DNA of 64,000 nucleotides from Massilia sp. METH4. Its GTDB lineage: Bacteria > Pseudomonadota > Gammaproteobacteria > Burkholderiales > Burkholderiaceae_D. How positions within the stretch are numbered: position 1 is the stretch's first letter; every line of letters begins with the position of its first letter. Positions 42,273 through 54,161 of the stretch are shown here, piece by piece. The notes below the pieces were generated by a model. The model worked only from the letters and a program-made list of their open reading frames with translations, searched no databases and was not told where the DNA came from. The stretch spans positions 1 through 64,000 of the forward strand of contig NZ_CP146614.1 in NCBI RefSeq assembly GCF_037094685.1, read 5' to 3'. The position numbers were made by a program, and so were the translations under genes.

Positions 42273-44357
42273 ATGGCTGATTTATCACTGGCTGGCGCCC
42301 CCGAGCCCACCGTGCTGACGTTCCCGGATTCCCCTTTCAAGCTGCACCAGCCGTTCCCGCCGGCCGGCGACCAGCCGACCGCCATCGAGCAGCTGTGCGA
42401 AGGCATCGCCGACGGCCTGTCGTTCCAGACGCTGCTCGGCGTGACCGGCTCCGGCAAGACCTACACGATGGCCAACGTGATCGCCCGCATGGGGCGGCCG
42501 GCCATCGTATTCGCCCCCAACAAGACGCTGGCCGCGCAGCTCTACAGCGAATTTCGCGAATTCTTCCCGCAGAATGCCGTCGAGTACTTCGTGTCGTATT
42601 ACGATTATTACCAGCCGGAAGCCTATGTGCCGCAGCGCGACCTGTTCATCGAGAAGGACTCGTCGATCAACGAGCATATCGAGCAGATGCGCCTGTCGTG
42701 CACGAAGTCGCTGATGGAACGGCGCGACGTCGTCATCGTGGCCACCGTGTCGGCCATCTACGGTATCGGTAATCCGAACGAATACCACCAGATGATCCTG
42801 ACATTGCGCGCCAAGGACAAGGTGAGCCAGCGCGACATCATCGCCCGCCTGATCCAGATGCAGTACACGCGCAACGAGGTCGACTTCGGCCGCGGCACCT
42901 TCCGCGTACGCGGCGACACGATCGACATCTTCCCGGCCGAACACGCGGAACTGGCCGTGCGCCTGGAAATGTGGGACGACGAGCTGGAATCGATCCAGCT
43001 GTTCGACCCGCTGACGGGTCGCGTGCGCCAGAAGATCCCCCGCTTCACCGTCTATCCCGGCTCGCACTATGTGACGCCGCGCTCGACGGTGCTGCGCGCC
43101 ATCGAGAGCATCAAGGCCGAACTGCGCGACCGCCTGGAATTCTTCCGCAAGGAAGGAAAACTGATCGAGGAACAGCGCCTCGAGCAGCGCACCCGTTTCG
43201 ACTTGGAAATGATGGCCGAGATCGGCTTCACGAAAGGCATCGAGAACTACTCGCGGCACCTGTCCGGCGCGATGCCTGGGGAGCCGCCGCCGACGCTGAT
43301 CGACTACCTGCCGAAGGATGCGCTGATGTTCATGGATGAGTCGCACGTGCTCATCGGCCAGCTGTCGGCCATGTACAACGGCGACCGTTCGCGCAAGACG
43401 AACCTGGTGGATTACGGCTTCCGCCTGCCCTCCGCGCTCGACAACCGCCCGCTGAAGTTCGAGGAATTCGAGAACAAGATGCGGCAGACGATCTTCGTGT
43501 CCGCCACGCCGGCCGAGTACGAGCAGAAGCATGCCGACCAGGTGGTGGAACAGGTGGTGCGCCCGACGGGCCTCGTCGACCCGCAAGTCATCGTGCGCCC
43601 GGCGCGCACCCAGGTGGACGACCTGCTTTCCGAGATCAACGACCGCATCGCCAAGAACGAGCGCGTGCTGGTCACGACGCTGACCAAGCGCATGTCCGAG
43701 CAACTCACGGAATACCTGTCCGACCACGGCATCAAGGTGCGCTACCTGCACAGCGATATCGAGACGGTCGAGCGCGTGGAAATCCTGCGCGACCTGCGTA
43801 TCGGCACGTTCGACGTGGTGGTCGGCATCAACCTGCTGCGCGAGGGCCTGGACTTGCCGGAAGTGTCGCTGGTGGCGATCCTGGACGCGGACAAGGAAGG
43901 CTTCCTGCGTTCCGAGCGTTCGCTGATCCAGACGATCGGCCGCGCGGCCCGTAACCTGAACGGCGTGGCCCTGCTGTATGCGGACCAGATGACCGATTCG
44001 ATGAAGCGCGCGATCGATGAAACGGAGCGGCGCCGCGCCAAGCAGATCGCCCACAACGAGAAGCACGGCATCATCGCCCGCGGCGTCAACAAGGTCATCA
44101 AGGACATGATCGACGGTGTGTACGATCCGAACCGCGAATCGACGCAGCTGAAGGCCGCGCAGGAGACTGCCAAGTACGAGACGATGAGCGAGAAGCAGGT
44201 GGCGAAGGAAATCAAGCGCCTCGAAAAGCTCATGGTCGAACACGCGAAGAACCTGGAGTTCGAGAAGGCCGCGCAGGTGCGGGACCAGTTGCACCTGCTG
44301 AAGGAGCAAGCCTTCGGTGCACCGGGGGCGGACGTGATTTCGATCACTGGAAAGTAA
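42273..44357 (+). CDS. uvrB: UvrABC excinuclease subunit B
   Basis: A 694-residue nucleotide-excision-repair helicase-like protein. Walker A is [10 protein letters not shown]. The beta-hairpin that clamps damaged DNA appears as [14 protein letters not shown]. Helicase motifs DESHV and QTIGRAARN are intact, and the C-terminal UVR domain that binds UvrC is [29 protein letters not shown]. Length is standard. I see no CTGT-N8-ACAG LexA box in the 215 bp upstream. Confidence 0.98.
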   Translation: MADLSLAGAPEPTVLTFPDSPFKLHQPFPPAGDQPTAIEQLCEGIADGLSFQTLLGVTGSGKTYTMANVIARMGRPAIVFAPNKTLAAQLYSEFREFFPQNAVEYFVSYYDYYQPEAYVPQRDLFIEKDSSINEHIEQMRLSCTKSLMERRDVVIVATVSAIYGIGNPNEYHQMILTLRAKDKVSQRDIIARLIQMQYTRNEVDFGRGTFRVRGDTIDIFPAEHAELAVRLEMWDDELESIQLFDPLTGRVRQKIPRFTVYPGSHYVTPRSTVLRAIESIKAELRDRLEFFRKEGKLIEEQRLEQRTRFDLEMMAEIGFTKGIENYSRHLSGAMPGEPPPTLIDYLPKDALMFMDESHVLIGQLSAMYNGDRSRKTNLVDYGFRLPSALDNRPLKFEEFENKMRQTIFVSATPAEYEQKHADQVVEQVVRPTGLVDPQVIVRPARTQVDDLLSEINDRIAKNERVLVTTLTKRMSEQLTEYLSDHGIKVRYLHSDIETVERVEILRDLRIGTFDVVVGINLLREGLDLPEVSLVAILDADKEGFLRSERSLIQTIGRAARNLNGVALLYADQMTDSMKRAIDETERRRAKQIAHNEKHGIIARGVNKVIKDMIDGVYDPNRESTQLKAAQETAKYETMSEKQVAKEIKRLEKLMVEHAKNLEFEKAAQVRDQLHLLKEQAFGAPGADVISITGK

Positions 44358-44373
44358 GCCTGCCCGTCAAGAA

Positions 44374-44400
44374 AAACGCCGCGTTCGACGCGGCGTTTTT
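44374..44400. terminator. Bidirectional terminator between uvrB and the sdpI-like gene
   Basis: AAAACGCCGCGT (44374-44385) pairs perfectly with ACGCGGCGTTTT (44389-44400) around TCG, followed by TTCTT. It serves convergent transcripts: uvrB on the plus strand and the SdpI-like gene on the minus strand. Confidence 0.92.
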
Positions 44401-44402
44401 TC

Positions 44403-45050
44403 TTACAGCTCCCCTGCCCGCTCCAGCCGCTTGTACAGCACCAGCGAATACAACACCGGCAACAACGCGCCGATGACGACGAGCCCGATCGCATAATGCC
44501 CCGGCGCGCCAAGCAGCACCGCGAGCAATCCCAGCAGGCCCGAAGCCACCATCAGCCTGGCTCCCACCCGGTGCGTCGCGTACCACACCCGCTCGCTCGC
44601 CAGGGTCCAGGGAGTGCGAATGCCGATGTAGAAGTTGCGGCGTACCTTGCCCAGCGAATTGCCGATCACGGCCAGCATCACGCAAATGGCGGCCGGGACC
44701 GCGCGGCTCACGTCGAACCCTTCGTTGAAGAGCGCAGTGAGGAACACCGCGTGCAGCAGGCCCATCATGCCGACGACCACCGCCACGATGTAGCCGGCGG
44801 TCGAACGGAACGCGTTCACGTCATAACCCTTTGGCGACAGGTAAGGCAACGCGCCCCCCGCCAGCAGCGCAAACACCATGGCACCCGGCCCGGTCAGCCA
44901 CACGACCCAGCGCGGGCCGAAGCCGTCCGCCCTTCCGTGCGTGTTCCAATGGATGGGAATGGTCTCGGCCAGGCTGGGCCAGCACAGAGCCGTGAGCACC
45001 GTGGCCGCCAGGATCAGGATAACGCTTGCAATCAGGTGTTGCCGGTTCAT
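44403..45050 (-). CDS. SdpI family integral membrane protein
   Basis: A 215-residue protein with about six membrane helices. The N-terminal region PIHWNTHGRADGFGPRW is the DUF1648 signature, and the C-terminal GNSLGKVRRNFYIGIRTPWTLASERVWYATHR is the SdpI signature. In Bacillus, SdpI is the immunity protein to the SDP toxin and forms a signalling pair with SdpR. Its start overlaps the upstream regulator stop (ATGA). No sdpABC-like toxin genes lie nearby, so the ligand is unknown. Confidence 0.9.
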   Translation of the reverse strand: MNRQHLIASVILILAATVLTALCWPSLAETIPIHWNTHGRADGFGPRWVVWLTGPGAMVFALLAGGALPYLSPKGYDVNAFRSTAGYIVAVVVGMMGLLHAVFLTALFNEGFDVSRAVPAAICVMLAVIGNSLGKVRRNFYIGIRTPWTLASERVWYATHRVGARLMVASGLLGLLAVLLGAPGHYAIGLVVIGALLPVLYSLVLYKRLERAGEL

Positions 45051-45334
45051 GCCTTCCTCCTTCTGGTCTGTGGTTGGGTAAGGTCCATCATCCATGCCGC
45101 CACGTCCTGCAGCACCGTGGTGTTCAAGCCATACCAGATCGTCTGGCCCTCGCGGCGGCGGGTGATCAGGTCGGCTTCCGCCAGCACGGCGAAGTGATGC
45201 GACATCGTCGGGCGCGTCATGTCGAAATGCTCGGCCAGCTGGCCCGCCGTCATTTCGCCATCGCGCAGCAGGCGCAGGATCTCGCGCCGCGCGGGGTCGG
45301 CCATGGCCTTGAAGGCGTCGGTGGGGGCTGGCAT
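45047..45334 (-). CDS. ArsR-family transcriptional regulator, SdpR-like
   Basis: A 95-residue winged-helix repressor. AFKAMADPARREILRLLRDGEMTAGQLAEHF and DMTRPTMSHHFAVLAEADLITRRREGQTIWYGLN cover the helix-turn-helix and wing. No metal-binding Cys pair is present, so it is not a metal-sensing ArsR. It is translationally coupled to the SdpI-like gene, the same arrangement as sdpR-sdpI, where membrane sequestration by SdpI relieves repression. Confidence 0.9.
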   Translation of the reverse strand: MPAPTDAFKAMADPARREILRLLRDGEMTAGQLAEHFDMTRPTMSHHFAVLAEADLITRRREGQTIWYGLNTTVLQDVAAWMMDLTQPQTRRRKA

Positions 45335-45416
45335 CGTATTTCGAGAAACGGCTAATTAGATGATGATCTAAATATACGCCGAAAAAGCGCGCGCCCGCAA
45401 GCAATGCCTGAAATAT

Positions 45417-46148
45417 TCAGTTGGTGCGGTGCACGTCGCGGAACAGCAGCATGTCGGCGATCCGGTCGGATTTGTCGCCGTCGAATCCAAGCTCGGTCAC
45501 GCGCCGCGCGGGATTCGTCCACGTGCCGAACAGCAGGTCCCAGATCGGCAAGCCGTAGTTCTGCGCGTGGTGGTGAAGCTGGTGGTGAACCGTATGCATT
45601 TCCGGGCGCTGCACGAGATAGCCAAGCCAGCGCGGTGTCGCGATATCGCTGTGCAGGAACAGGTCGAAAATGCCGGTCAGGAGCAAGGCCACGCCGGCGG
45701 CGGCCGGGCTGGCGCCCAGCAGCAGGTAGCTGACGCCGCCGCTGATGCAGATGGCCGCGGCCGAGTCCAGCGGGTGGGCATAGAATGCCGTGAGCGCCTC
45801 CACTCGCCGGGCGCTGTGGTGCAGCTGGTGGAAGATACGCCACAGCAGGTCGGAACGGTGGGTGGCCCGGTGCCACCAGTAGAACAGGAAGCTGGTGACG
45901 AGGAAGCTGGCCAGGCCCGTCAGCGGATCGGGCCAGGCGCTGGTGTCGAGCAGCGCCGCTTCATGGATGGCGGTACTGAAAAAGTAGCCGGCCGCCAGCG
46001 TGACGGCCACGGTGGCCGCGCCGGTCGCGCTGGCGAGCAGCAGCCAGCGCCGGTCGCAGTGGTTGCGCGAGGCGGGAGCGATCACTTCCCGCGTGAACAG
46101 CGCCACGAAGGCAAGGCCCAGGATGGGGAGCGCCAGCAGTTCGCTCAT
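45417..46148 (-). CDS. Sterol desaturase / fatty acid hydroxylase family protein
   Basis: A 243-residue integral membrane protein of the di-iron hydroxylase superfamily. The eight-His pattern is visible: HRATHRSD, HQLHHS, HTVHHQLHHH and HAQNYG. Membrane helices lie before and between the His clusters. The substrate, a lipid or carotenoid-like molecule, is unknown. It starts three bases before the end of the marC gene region and is probably co-transcribed with it. Confidence 0.9.
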   Translation of the reverse strand: MSELLALPILGLAFVALFTREVIAPASRNHCDRRWLLLASATGAATVAVTLAAGYFFSTAIHEAALLDTSAWPDPLTGLASFLVTSFLFYWWHRATHRSDLLWRIFHQLHHSARRVEALTAFYAHPLDSAAAICISGGVSYLLLGASPAAAGVALLLTGIFDLFLHSDIATPRWLGYLVQRPEMHTVHHQLHHHAQNYGLPIWDLLFGTWTNPARRVTELGFDGDKSDRIADMLLFRDVHRTN

Positions 46149-46150
46149 GG

Positions 46151-46747
46151 TCACAAGGTCTTCACGAACTCGCGAATCCCGCCCAGCAGCATCTCGATCG
46201 ACATGGCGGCCAGGATCAGGCCCATCAGCCGTTCGAACGCCGTCATCACCTGCGTACCCAGCACCCGCTGCAAGCGGTCGGCACCGAGGAACACGGCCAG
46301 CCAGACCACGACCACGGCGGCCAGCGCCGCCACGTGGATCATCACGTCGCCGCGGGTCTCGCTGGAGAACAGCAGCACGGTCGCCAGCGCCGACGGCCCG
46401 GCCAGCGCGGGAATCGCCAGCGGCACGATGAACGGCTCGCCGCCCTCGTTCTTGCCCAGCACCCCGTCCGGGTGCGGGAACACCATGCGGATCGCGATCA
46501 TCAGGAGGATCACGCTGCCGGCGATGCGCAGCGACACTTCGGAAAGGCTCAGCGCATGCAGGAAGGGCCGGCCGAAGAACATGAACACCAGCAGCACTGC
46601 GAACGCGATCAGGCATTCGCGCACGACGATGCGCGGCCGGCGCGCCGGCGCCACGGGTTGCAGCGCGGCGGCGAACAGCGGCACGTTGCCGAACGGGTCG
46701 GTCACGAGCAGCAGCAGGATGAAAGTCTGGAAGAAGTTTTCGGTCAT
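46151..46747 (-). CDS. MarC family integral membrane protein
   Basis: A 198-residue protein with six predicted membrane helices. The opening TFILLLLVTDPFGNVPLFAAAL and the central PLAIPALAGPSALATVLLFS are the two conserved MarC (UPF0056) signatures. Transport function is unproven for the family; the original link to multiple antibiotic resistance was withdrawn. It lies upstream of and next to the fatty acid hydroxylase gene. Confidence 0.9.
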   Translation of the reverse strand: MTENFFQTFILLLLVTDPFGNVPLFAAALQPVAPARRPRIVVRECLIAFAVLLVFMFFGRPFLHALSLSEVSLRIAGSVILLMIAIRMVFPHPDGVLGKNEGGEPFIVPLAIPALAGPSALATVLLFSSETRGDVMIHVAALAAVVVVWLAVFLGADRLQRVLGTQVMTAFERLMGLILAAMSIEMLLGGIREFVKTL

Positions 46748-46791
46748 CGGGATTTCTCTTTGTTGTTATTCGCGAGGGAAGCGGCCGGAAT

Positions 46792-46827
46792 AAAAAATGG
46801 CGGAAGGCCTTCCGGCCCTCCGCCATT
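46792..46827 (-). terminator. Terminator after the phosphoribosyltransferase gene
   Basis: AATGGCGGA (46796-46804) pairs with TCCGCCATT (46819-46827), with an inner AGG/CCT stem. On the minus strand a T run (complement of 46792-46797) follows. It ends the hisZ-purA-phosphoribosyltransferase unit. Confidence 0.85.
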
Positions 46828-46846
46828 GTCGCGCAAGCACGAATGC

Positions 46847-47392
46847 TTATGCGTTCGTTTCGCCCTTCTTGAGCCACGCCGCCAGCTGGTGCGGACGCAG
46901 GCCGTCGTAATCCTCGAACGGCTGGTGGATCCACGGGTTGTGCGGCAGTTCCTGCATCTGGTAGTCCGGCTTGAAGGCCGAGCTGCCCTTGGTCCAGATC
47001 ACGGCGGAACGCACCTCTTCGACATCCTGGTAGTTGGCCTTCAGGTGCTCGATGACCTTCATCAGCGTGACGCCGGAATCGGCCAGGTCGTCGATCAGGA
47101 GGATCTTGCCGGCCAGGGAGCCGCGCGTGACCGTGATGTACTTGGCGATATCGAGGTCGCCCTGCACCGTGCCCTTGTCGGCGCGGTAGGAGCTCGTCGA
47201 CAGGATTGCCAGCGGCACGTCGAAGATGCGCGAGAACACGTCGCCGGGGCGCACGCCGCCGCGCGCCAGGCACAGCACCATGTCGAACTTGAAGCCCGAT
47301 TCGTAGACCTTCAGTGCCAGGCCTTCGACCAGGCGGTTGTACTCATCCCAGGTCACCCACAGGTGCTTGTTGTCGGATTGAGGGGTGCTCAT
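46847..47392 (-). CDS. Purine-type phosphoribosyltransferase
   Basis: A 181-residue enzyme of the type-I PRTase fold. The PRPP-binding motif is KILLIDDLADSGVTL, and an early ARGGVRPGD loop is consistent with xanthine/guanine-type enzymes. It follows purA by 33 bp, so a purine-salvage function (hypoxanthine, xanthine or guanine) is likely. Exact base specificity cannot be read from the sequence. Confidence 0.88.
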   Translation of the reverse strand: MSTPQSDNKHLWVTWDEYNRLVEGLALKVYESGFKFDMVLCLARGGVRPGDVFSRIFDVPLAILSTSSYRADKGTVQGDLDIAKYITVTRGSLAGKILLIDDLADSGVTLMKVIEHLKANYQDVEEVRSAVIWTKGSSAFKPDYQMQELPHNPWIHQPFEDYDGLRPHQLAAWLKKGETNA

Positions 47393-47425
47393 TTGTTTCC
47401 TTCTTGCTTGTGGCGGTACTGCTTA

Positions 47426-49904
<2,479 letters not shown>

Positions 49905-50239
49905 GGGAGAACCGGTTTGTTGAAATTCGTTCAATCGGATTGGCGCGCAAACGCGGCGGCGCAAACCGAACCGCATATTTTACGCGAAAACGTGGCTCGA
50001 CAGGAAAAAACGACAAGCAAAAACCGGTGACAGGCACCGCTTTTCCGGAAATGTTTCAAAAATCGGAGCCTGGAAGGAAGATGGCCTGCAGGCCATCTCC
50101 GCTGCGCAGGCAGGGAGCGATGCTCCCCGAAACCCCTGCTACGCCACCGGTTTTCCGCCGCTCTGCGGCAAGCCGCGAAGGAAAAAAACAGGGGCCGGAT
50201 CCGAGGATCCGGCCCCTGCTGCTCGCTCACGGCGGCGGC
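49905..50239. other. Intergenic region between hflC and hisZ: promoter, degenerate palindrome and terminator
   Basis: About 335 bp. It holds the hflC terminator (50183-50218), a degenerate copy of a GGTG..CACC palindrome (50025-50039, CGGTGACAGGCACCG) with a following TTTTCCGGAAA, and a Cys/Arg-rich non-coding frame. The hisZ promoter must lie at its left end. No gene is supported. Confidence 0.55.
50183..50218 (-). terminator. Terminator after hflC
   Basis: A 14-bp stem, CAGGGGCCGGATCC (50189-50202) with GGATCCGGCCCCTG (50205-50218), and a 2-nt apparent loop. On the minus strand the complement of the A-run 50183-50188 gives a T run directly after it. Confidence 0.88.
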
Positions 50240-51118
50240 TTACTTGCCAGCCGAGCCGCTGCCCTTGAAGTACTTGAAGAACTCCGAGTTCGGGTCCACC
50301 AGCATCACGTCGGCCTTGGTCTTGAACGACGCGCGATAGGCTTCCAGGCTGCGGTAGAACTTGTAGAACTCGGGGTTGCGGCCGAATGCCTCGGCGTAGA
50401 TCGCCGTGGCTTTCGCGTCGCCCTCGCCCTTGATCTTCTCGGCCTCGCGGTAGGCTTCGGCCAGGATCACGGAGCGCTGCTTGTCGGCGTCGGCGCGGAT
50501 CTTCTCGGAGTCGGCCGAACCGGTCGAGCGCAGCTCGTTGGCCACGCGCAGGCGCTCGGCCTTCATCCGCTCGTAGACGGAGTTGTTGATCTGCTCGACG
50601 TAGTCGACACGCTTCAGGCGCACGTCCAGGATCTGCACGCCGATCTCCTTCGCTTCGGCGTCGACCTTGGCCCGCAGGCCTTCCATCACCTTGCCGCGCT
50701 GGCCCGAGATCACTTCGCGCACGGTGCGCTTGGTAATTTCCTCGTTCAGCGCCGCCTTCACGATCTGCGACATGCGGTTGCCGGCCCGGCCTTCGTCCCC
50801 GCCGAAGCGCACGAAGTACAGGCGCGGGTCGACCACGCGCCACTTCACGAACGAATCGACGAGGATGTTCATCTTCTCGGCCGTGATGAAGCGGTCCGCT
50901 TCGGGCGAATCGAGCGTCTGGATGCGCTTGTCCAGGTAGATCACGTTTTGGAACGGCGGCGGCAGCTTGAAGTGCAGGCCCGGTTCGCGGATCACCTGCT
51001 TCACCTCACCCAGGGCGAAGACGATGGCGAATTTGCGCTGGTCCACCACGAACACGGTGGACGACAGCAGCATCAGCGCGATGAACGCGGTGACGGCAAA
51101 AGTTACGATACGGTTCAT
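50240..51118 (-). CDS. hflC: Protease modulator HflC (SPFH/prohibitin family)
   Basis: A 292-residue membrane protein. One N-terminal helix (about 5-24) is followed by an SPFH domain and a periplasmic coiled coil (EAYREAEKIKGEGDAKATAIYAEAF). With HflK it forms the large periplasmic complex around FtsH. Its ATG overlaps the hflK stop, so the two are translationally coupled as usual. Confidence 0.96.
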   Translation of the reverse strand: MNRIVTFAVTAFIALMLLSSTVFVVDQRKFAIVFALGEVKQVIREPGLHFKLPPPFQNVIYLDKRIQTLDSPEADRFITAEKMNILVDSFVKWRVVDPRLYFVRFGGDEGRAGNRMSQIVKAALNEEITKRTVREVISGQRGKVMEGLRAKVDAEAKEIGVQILDVRLKRVDYVEQINNSVYERMKAERLRVANELRSTGSADSEKIRADADKQRSVILAEAYREAEKIKGEGDAKATAIYAEAFGRNPEFYKFYRSLEAYRASFKTKADVMLVDPNSEFFKYFKGSGSAGK

Positions 51119-52401
51119 TAACGGCCCTCCCGGCTACGGGACGATTCACGCGCCCGGTTCGAATCCCCGTTATAGGCGGGTTCCGACGGTTGCGGCAGCA
51201 GCACGGCCGATGGCGGCGGCGCCGTCACATTGGCGCGCTGCGCCTCGGTGGCGGCCACCTGCGCGATCAGTTTATCCAGCGGCAGGTACAGCAGGTTGCT
51301 GCCGGCCTTCGAGTCGACCATCACCTTGCTGGTGTTGGCGAAGATCTGCTGCATCGTGTCCAGGTACATGCGGTCGCGCGTCACGCCCGGCGCCTTCTGG
51401 TACTCGGTCAGCACGGCCTTGAAGCGGTCGGCGTTACCGGTCGCGTTCTCCACCACCATCGAGCGGTAGGCTTCCGCTTCCTGCAACAGGCGGAAGGCGG
51501 CGCCGCGCGCCGTCGGCACCACCTGGTTCGCATAGGCCTGGCCTTCGTTCTTCAGGCGTTCGCGGTCCTGGCCGGCCTTCACGGCGTCGTCGAACGCGGT
51601 CTGTACCTGCTCCGGCGGCTGCACGCCCTGCATCGTCACGTTGGTGATGGCGGCACCGGACGCGTAGCGATCGAGGATCTGCTGCATCAGCTGCTGCGTG
51701 TCGTAGGCCACCTTCTCGCGGCCTTCGTACAGCACGTAGTCCATCTTGCTGCGGCCGACGATCTCGCGGATTGCCGTCTCGGCCACCTGGCGAACGGTGT
51801 CTTCCGCGTCGCGGTTGTTGTACAGCCAGGCCACCGGATCGCTCAGCTGGTACTGCACGGCGAACTGGATGTCGATGATGTTCTCGTCGTCGGTCAGCAT
51901 CAGCGATTCGCGCGCCTGCTTGTTGCGGATATTGCCGCGATAGCCCACTTCCACCGTGCGCACCTGCGACACGTTGACGACCTCGTTGGCCTGGAACGGA
52001 TACGGCCAGCGCCAGTTGAAGCCGGCCGGGGTCTCGTGGCTGAAGCGGCCGAACGTGGTGACGATGCCCTTCTGGCCTTCCTGCACGATGAACGCGCCGC
52101 TGGCCAACCAGACCAGCAGCGCGATGACGGCGACCGCGCCAACGGTCACGCCGGCGCCTTTCATTTCGCCGCCGCCACCGCTGCCACCGCCGCCGCCTCC
52201 GTTATTGTTGCGGTTCTTGTTGCCGAACAGGCCGTTCAGGCGCTGGTTGAAATCGCGCCACAACTGGTCGAGATCCGGCGGTCCGTCGCCGGGCTTTTTG
52301 CCTTCCTGGGCCTGCCTGTTGCCATCCTTGTCCTGGCCCCAGCGGGGGTCGTTCAGGGACAGCTTCAAGCCTAATCTTTTCGCTAGTGAGGAAAGAGGCA
52401 T
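51118..52401 (-). CDS. hflK: Protease modulator HflK (SPFH family)
   Basis: A 427-residue partner of HflC. A polar, glycine-rich N-terminus (including GGGGGGSGGGGEMKG) precedes one membrane helix (VGAVAVIALLVWLASGAF, about 92-109) and an SPFH domain with GRFSHETPAGFNWRWPYPF. A coiled coil follows. The C-terminus is Arg/Ser rich. It lies between hflX (3-bp gap) and hflC in the standard order. Confidence 0.96.
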   Translation of the reverse strand: MPLSSLAKRLGLKLSLNDPRWGQDKDGNRQAQEGKKPGDGPPDLDQLWRDFNQRLNGLFGNKNRNNNGGGGGGSGGGGEMKGAGVTVGAVAVIALLVWLASGAFIVQEGQKGIVTTFGRFSHETPAGFNWRWPYPFQANEVVNVSQVRTVEVGYRGNIRNKQARESLMLTDDENIIDIQFAVQYQLSDPVAWLYNNRDAEDTVRQVAETAIREIVGRSKMDYVLYEGREKVAYDTQQLMQQILDRYASGAAITNVTMQGVQPPEQVQTAFDDAVKAGQDRERLKNEGQAYANQVVPTARGAAFRLLQEAEAYRSMVVENATGNADRFKAVLTEYQKAPGVTRDRMYLDTMQQIFANTSKVMVDSKAGSNLLYLPLDKLIAQVAATEAQRANVTAPPPSAVLLPQPSEPAYNGDSNRARESSRSREGR

Positions 52402-52404
52402 GTT

Positions 52405-53541
52405 TTAAACATCGGTGAATGTGGAAATGGCATCGGGCGGCGTGTCGTCCTTCGGACGCAGGTTCGCTTCCCGTTGTTCCTGGGCTGCCTCGGTGATGGC
52501 CGCGCGCAGCAGATCGAGGCCGTCACCCGTGCGGGCACTGATGAAAACGCGTGAAATCTTATCATGCTCATCACGTTCCACCGCCGGCTCCAGGCCGGCC
52601 GCGTCGATCTTGTTCCAGACGAGGATCTGGGGAATATGATCGGCGCCGATCTCGCGCAGCACGGCGTTGACTTCCTCGATCTGCTCCATGCGCACGGGGC
52701 TCGCGCCATCGACGACATGCAGCAGCAGGTCGGCATGGATGGTTTCCTCCAGCGTGGCGCGAAATGCCGCGACCAGCTGGTGCGGCAGTTCGCGCACGAA
52801 GCCGACCGTATCGGAGATCACGACATTGCCGGCTTCCTCGCCCATGAACACCCGGCGCGACGTCGTGTCCAGCGTGGCGAACAACTGGTCCGCGACGTAA
52901 ACGCCGGCCTTGGTCATGGTATTGAACAGCGTCGACTTGCCGGCGTTGGTATAGCCGACCAGCGACACGGAAAAGGCATTGTTGCGGCCGCGAGAACGGC
53001 GCTGCGTTTCATGCTGCTTGCGCAGCTTGGCCAGGCGGGCACGCAGCATGCGCACCCGTTCGCCGATCAGCCGGCGGTCGGTCTCGAGCTGGGTTTCACC
53101 CGGGCCGCGCAGGCCAATACCGCCCTTTTGCCGCTCCAGGTGGGTCCAGCCGCGGATCAGGCGGGTGGAAAGGTGCTGCAGCTGCGCCAGCTCGACCTGC
53201 AGCTTGCCCTCGTGGCTCTGGGCCCGCTGGGCGAAGATGTCGAGGATCAGGCTGGTACGGTCGAGCACCCGCACATTGAGGCGCTTTTCGAGGTTGCGCT
53301 GCTGCGCGGGCGACAGCGCATGGTTGAAGATGACGATCTCCACCTGGTGGTCCTGCACGGCGTGGCCGATCTCGTCGGCCTTGCCGCTGCCGACGAAATA
53401 GGCGGCATCGGGGCTGGAACGCTTGCCGGTGATCGTCGTGATGGGCTCCACCCCCGCGGAACGCGCGAGCAGCATCAATTCCTCGATACTGGCGGCGAAG
53501 TCACCCTGGCCGAAATCCACACCGACTAAAGCTGCGCGCAT
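52405..53541 (-). CDS. hflX: GTPase HflX
   Basis: A 378-residue ribosome-associated GTPase that rescues or splits ribosomes under stress. It has the N-terminal glycine-rich subdomain (GSGKADEI, PGETQLETDRRLI) and the G domain with G1 GYTNAGKST, G3 DTVG and G4 NKID. ATG 53541 is used; an in-frame TTG at 53574 would add 11 residues and has no clear ribosome-binding site. It lies between hfq and hflK. Confidence 0.95.
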   Translation of the reverse strand: MRAALVGVDFGQGDFAASIEELMLLARSAGVEPITTITGKRSSPDAAYFVGSGKADEIGHAVQDHQVEIVIFNHALSPAQQRNLEKRLNVRVLDRTSLILDIFAQRAQSHEGKLQVELAQLQHLSTRLIRGWTHLERQKGGIGLRGPGETQLETDRRLIGERVRMLRARLAKLRKQHETQRRSRGRNNAFSVSLVGYTNAGKSTLFNTMTKAGVYVADQLFATLDTTSRRVFMGEEAGNVVISDTVGFVRELPHQLVAAFRATLEETIHADLLLHVVDGASPVRMEQIEEVNAVLREIGADHIPQILVWNKIDAAGLEPAVERDEHDKISRVFISARTGDGLDLLRAAITEAAQEQREANLRPKDDTPPDAISTFTDV

Positions 53542-53602
53542 GGACTGGGCCGGGAACGATGAAGCGGAAGGCAAAGCTTGGGCGTTGTCTCAACGATCAA
53601 CG

Positions 53603-53839
53603 TTACTCTGCCTCGGAATCGATATTGAGGTTGACGGCGCGGGCCGGCACCACGGTCGAAATGGCATGCTTGTACACCATCTGCGTAACCGTGTTACGCA
53701 GCAGGACGACGTATTGGTCGAACGACTCGATATGGCCCTGCAACTTGATGCCGTTGACGAGGTAGATCGAGACGGGAACGTGCTCCTTGCGCAGCGCGTT
53801 CAGGAATGGGTCTTGTAACAATTGCCCTTTATTGCTCAT
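53603..53839 (-). CDS. hfq: RNA chaperone Hfq
   Basis: A 78-residue hexameric Sm-like RNA chaperone. Both Sm motifs are intact: [43 protein letters not shown] and the proximal-site YKHAIST (KHAIS). The C-terminal tail is short, typical of betaproteobacteria. It starts the hfq-hflX-hflK-hflC cluster. Confidence 0.98.
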   Translation of the reverse strand: MSNKGQLLQDPFLNALRKEHVPVSIYLVNGIKLQGHIESFDQYVVLLRNTVTQMVYKHAISTVVPARAVNLNIDSEAE

Positions 53840-54161
53840 AACAGCTCCAGTTTATGTTGTTGTGTTGGAATTGGAGGCGAAACGCTTGATTTCAAGTGCC
53901 GGCTACTCCTTATTGCAGAGGTAAATGACCCCTCCGCCAGACGGAAATGCTTCGAAGCTACTGTAACCGTTTTTTGTGATTCATGCAGGGGTGTCCGAAT
54001 GAAAATCGTGGAAAAAATGCATTCGGAATGTGAAGCCGGTGCGCTTGCGAAATTGACTGCTCGACCGGTGGCCGTCGGCCGCCGAACACCGGTGTCGGAC
54101 ACCATTTCCCCACGGGGAAATGGTGTCCGACACCGGTTTGCTTATGCCGGCGACCGGGGGG
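53840..54161. other. Intergenic region between der and hfq, carrying a long perfect palindrome
   Basis: About 320 bp without a supported gene. The right-hand part contains a perfect inverted repeat with 24-bp arms (54088-54137, separate entry) just beyond the der stop. The hfq promoter must lie in the left-hand 200 bp, which are moderately AT-rich. Confidence 0.6.
54088..54137. repeat. Perfect inverted repeat, 24-bp arms (REP-like)
   Basis: Arms 54088-54111 and 54114-54137 are exact complements separated by the 2-nt loop AC. The arm contains CCGGTGTCGGACACC, itself palindromic at GTGTCGGACAC, then ATTTCCCC. There is no T run on either strand next to the hairpin. It lies 25 bp after the der stop codon (minus strand). 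A related but degenerate copy is at 50025-50068. Confidence 0.9.
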
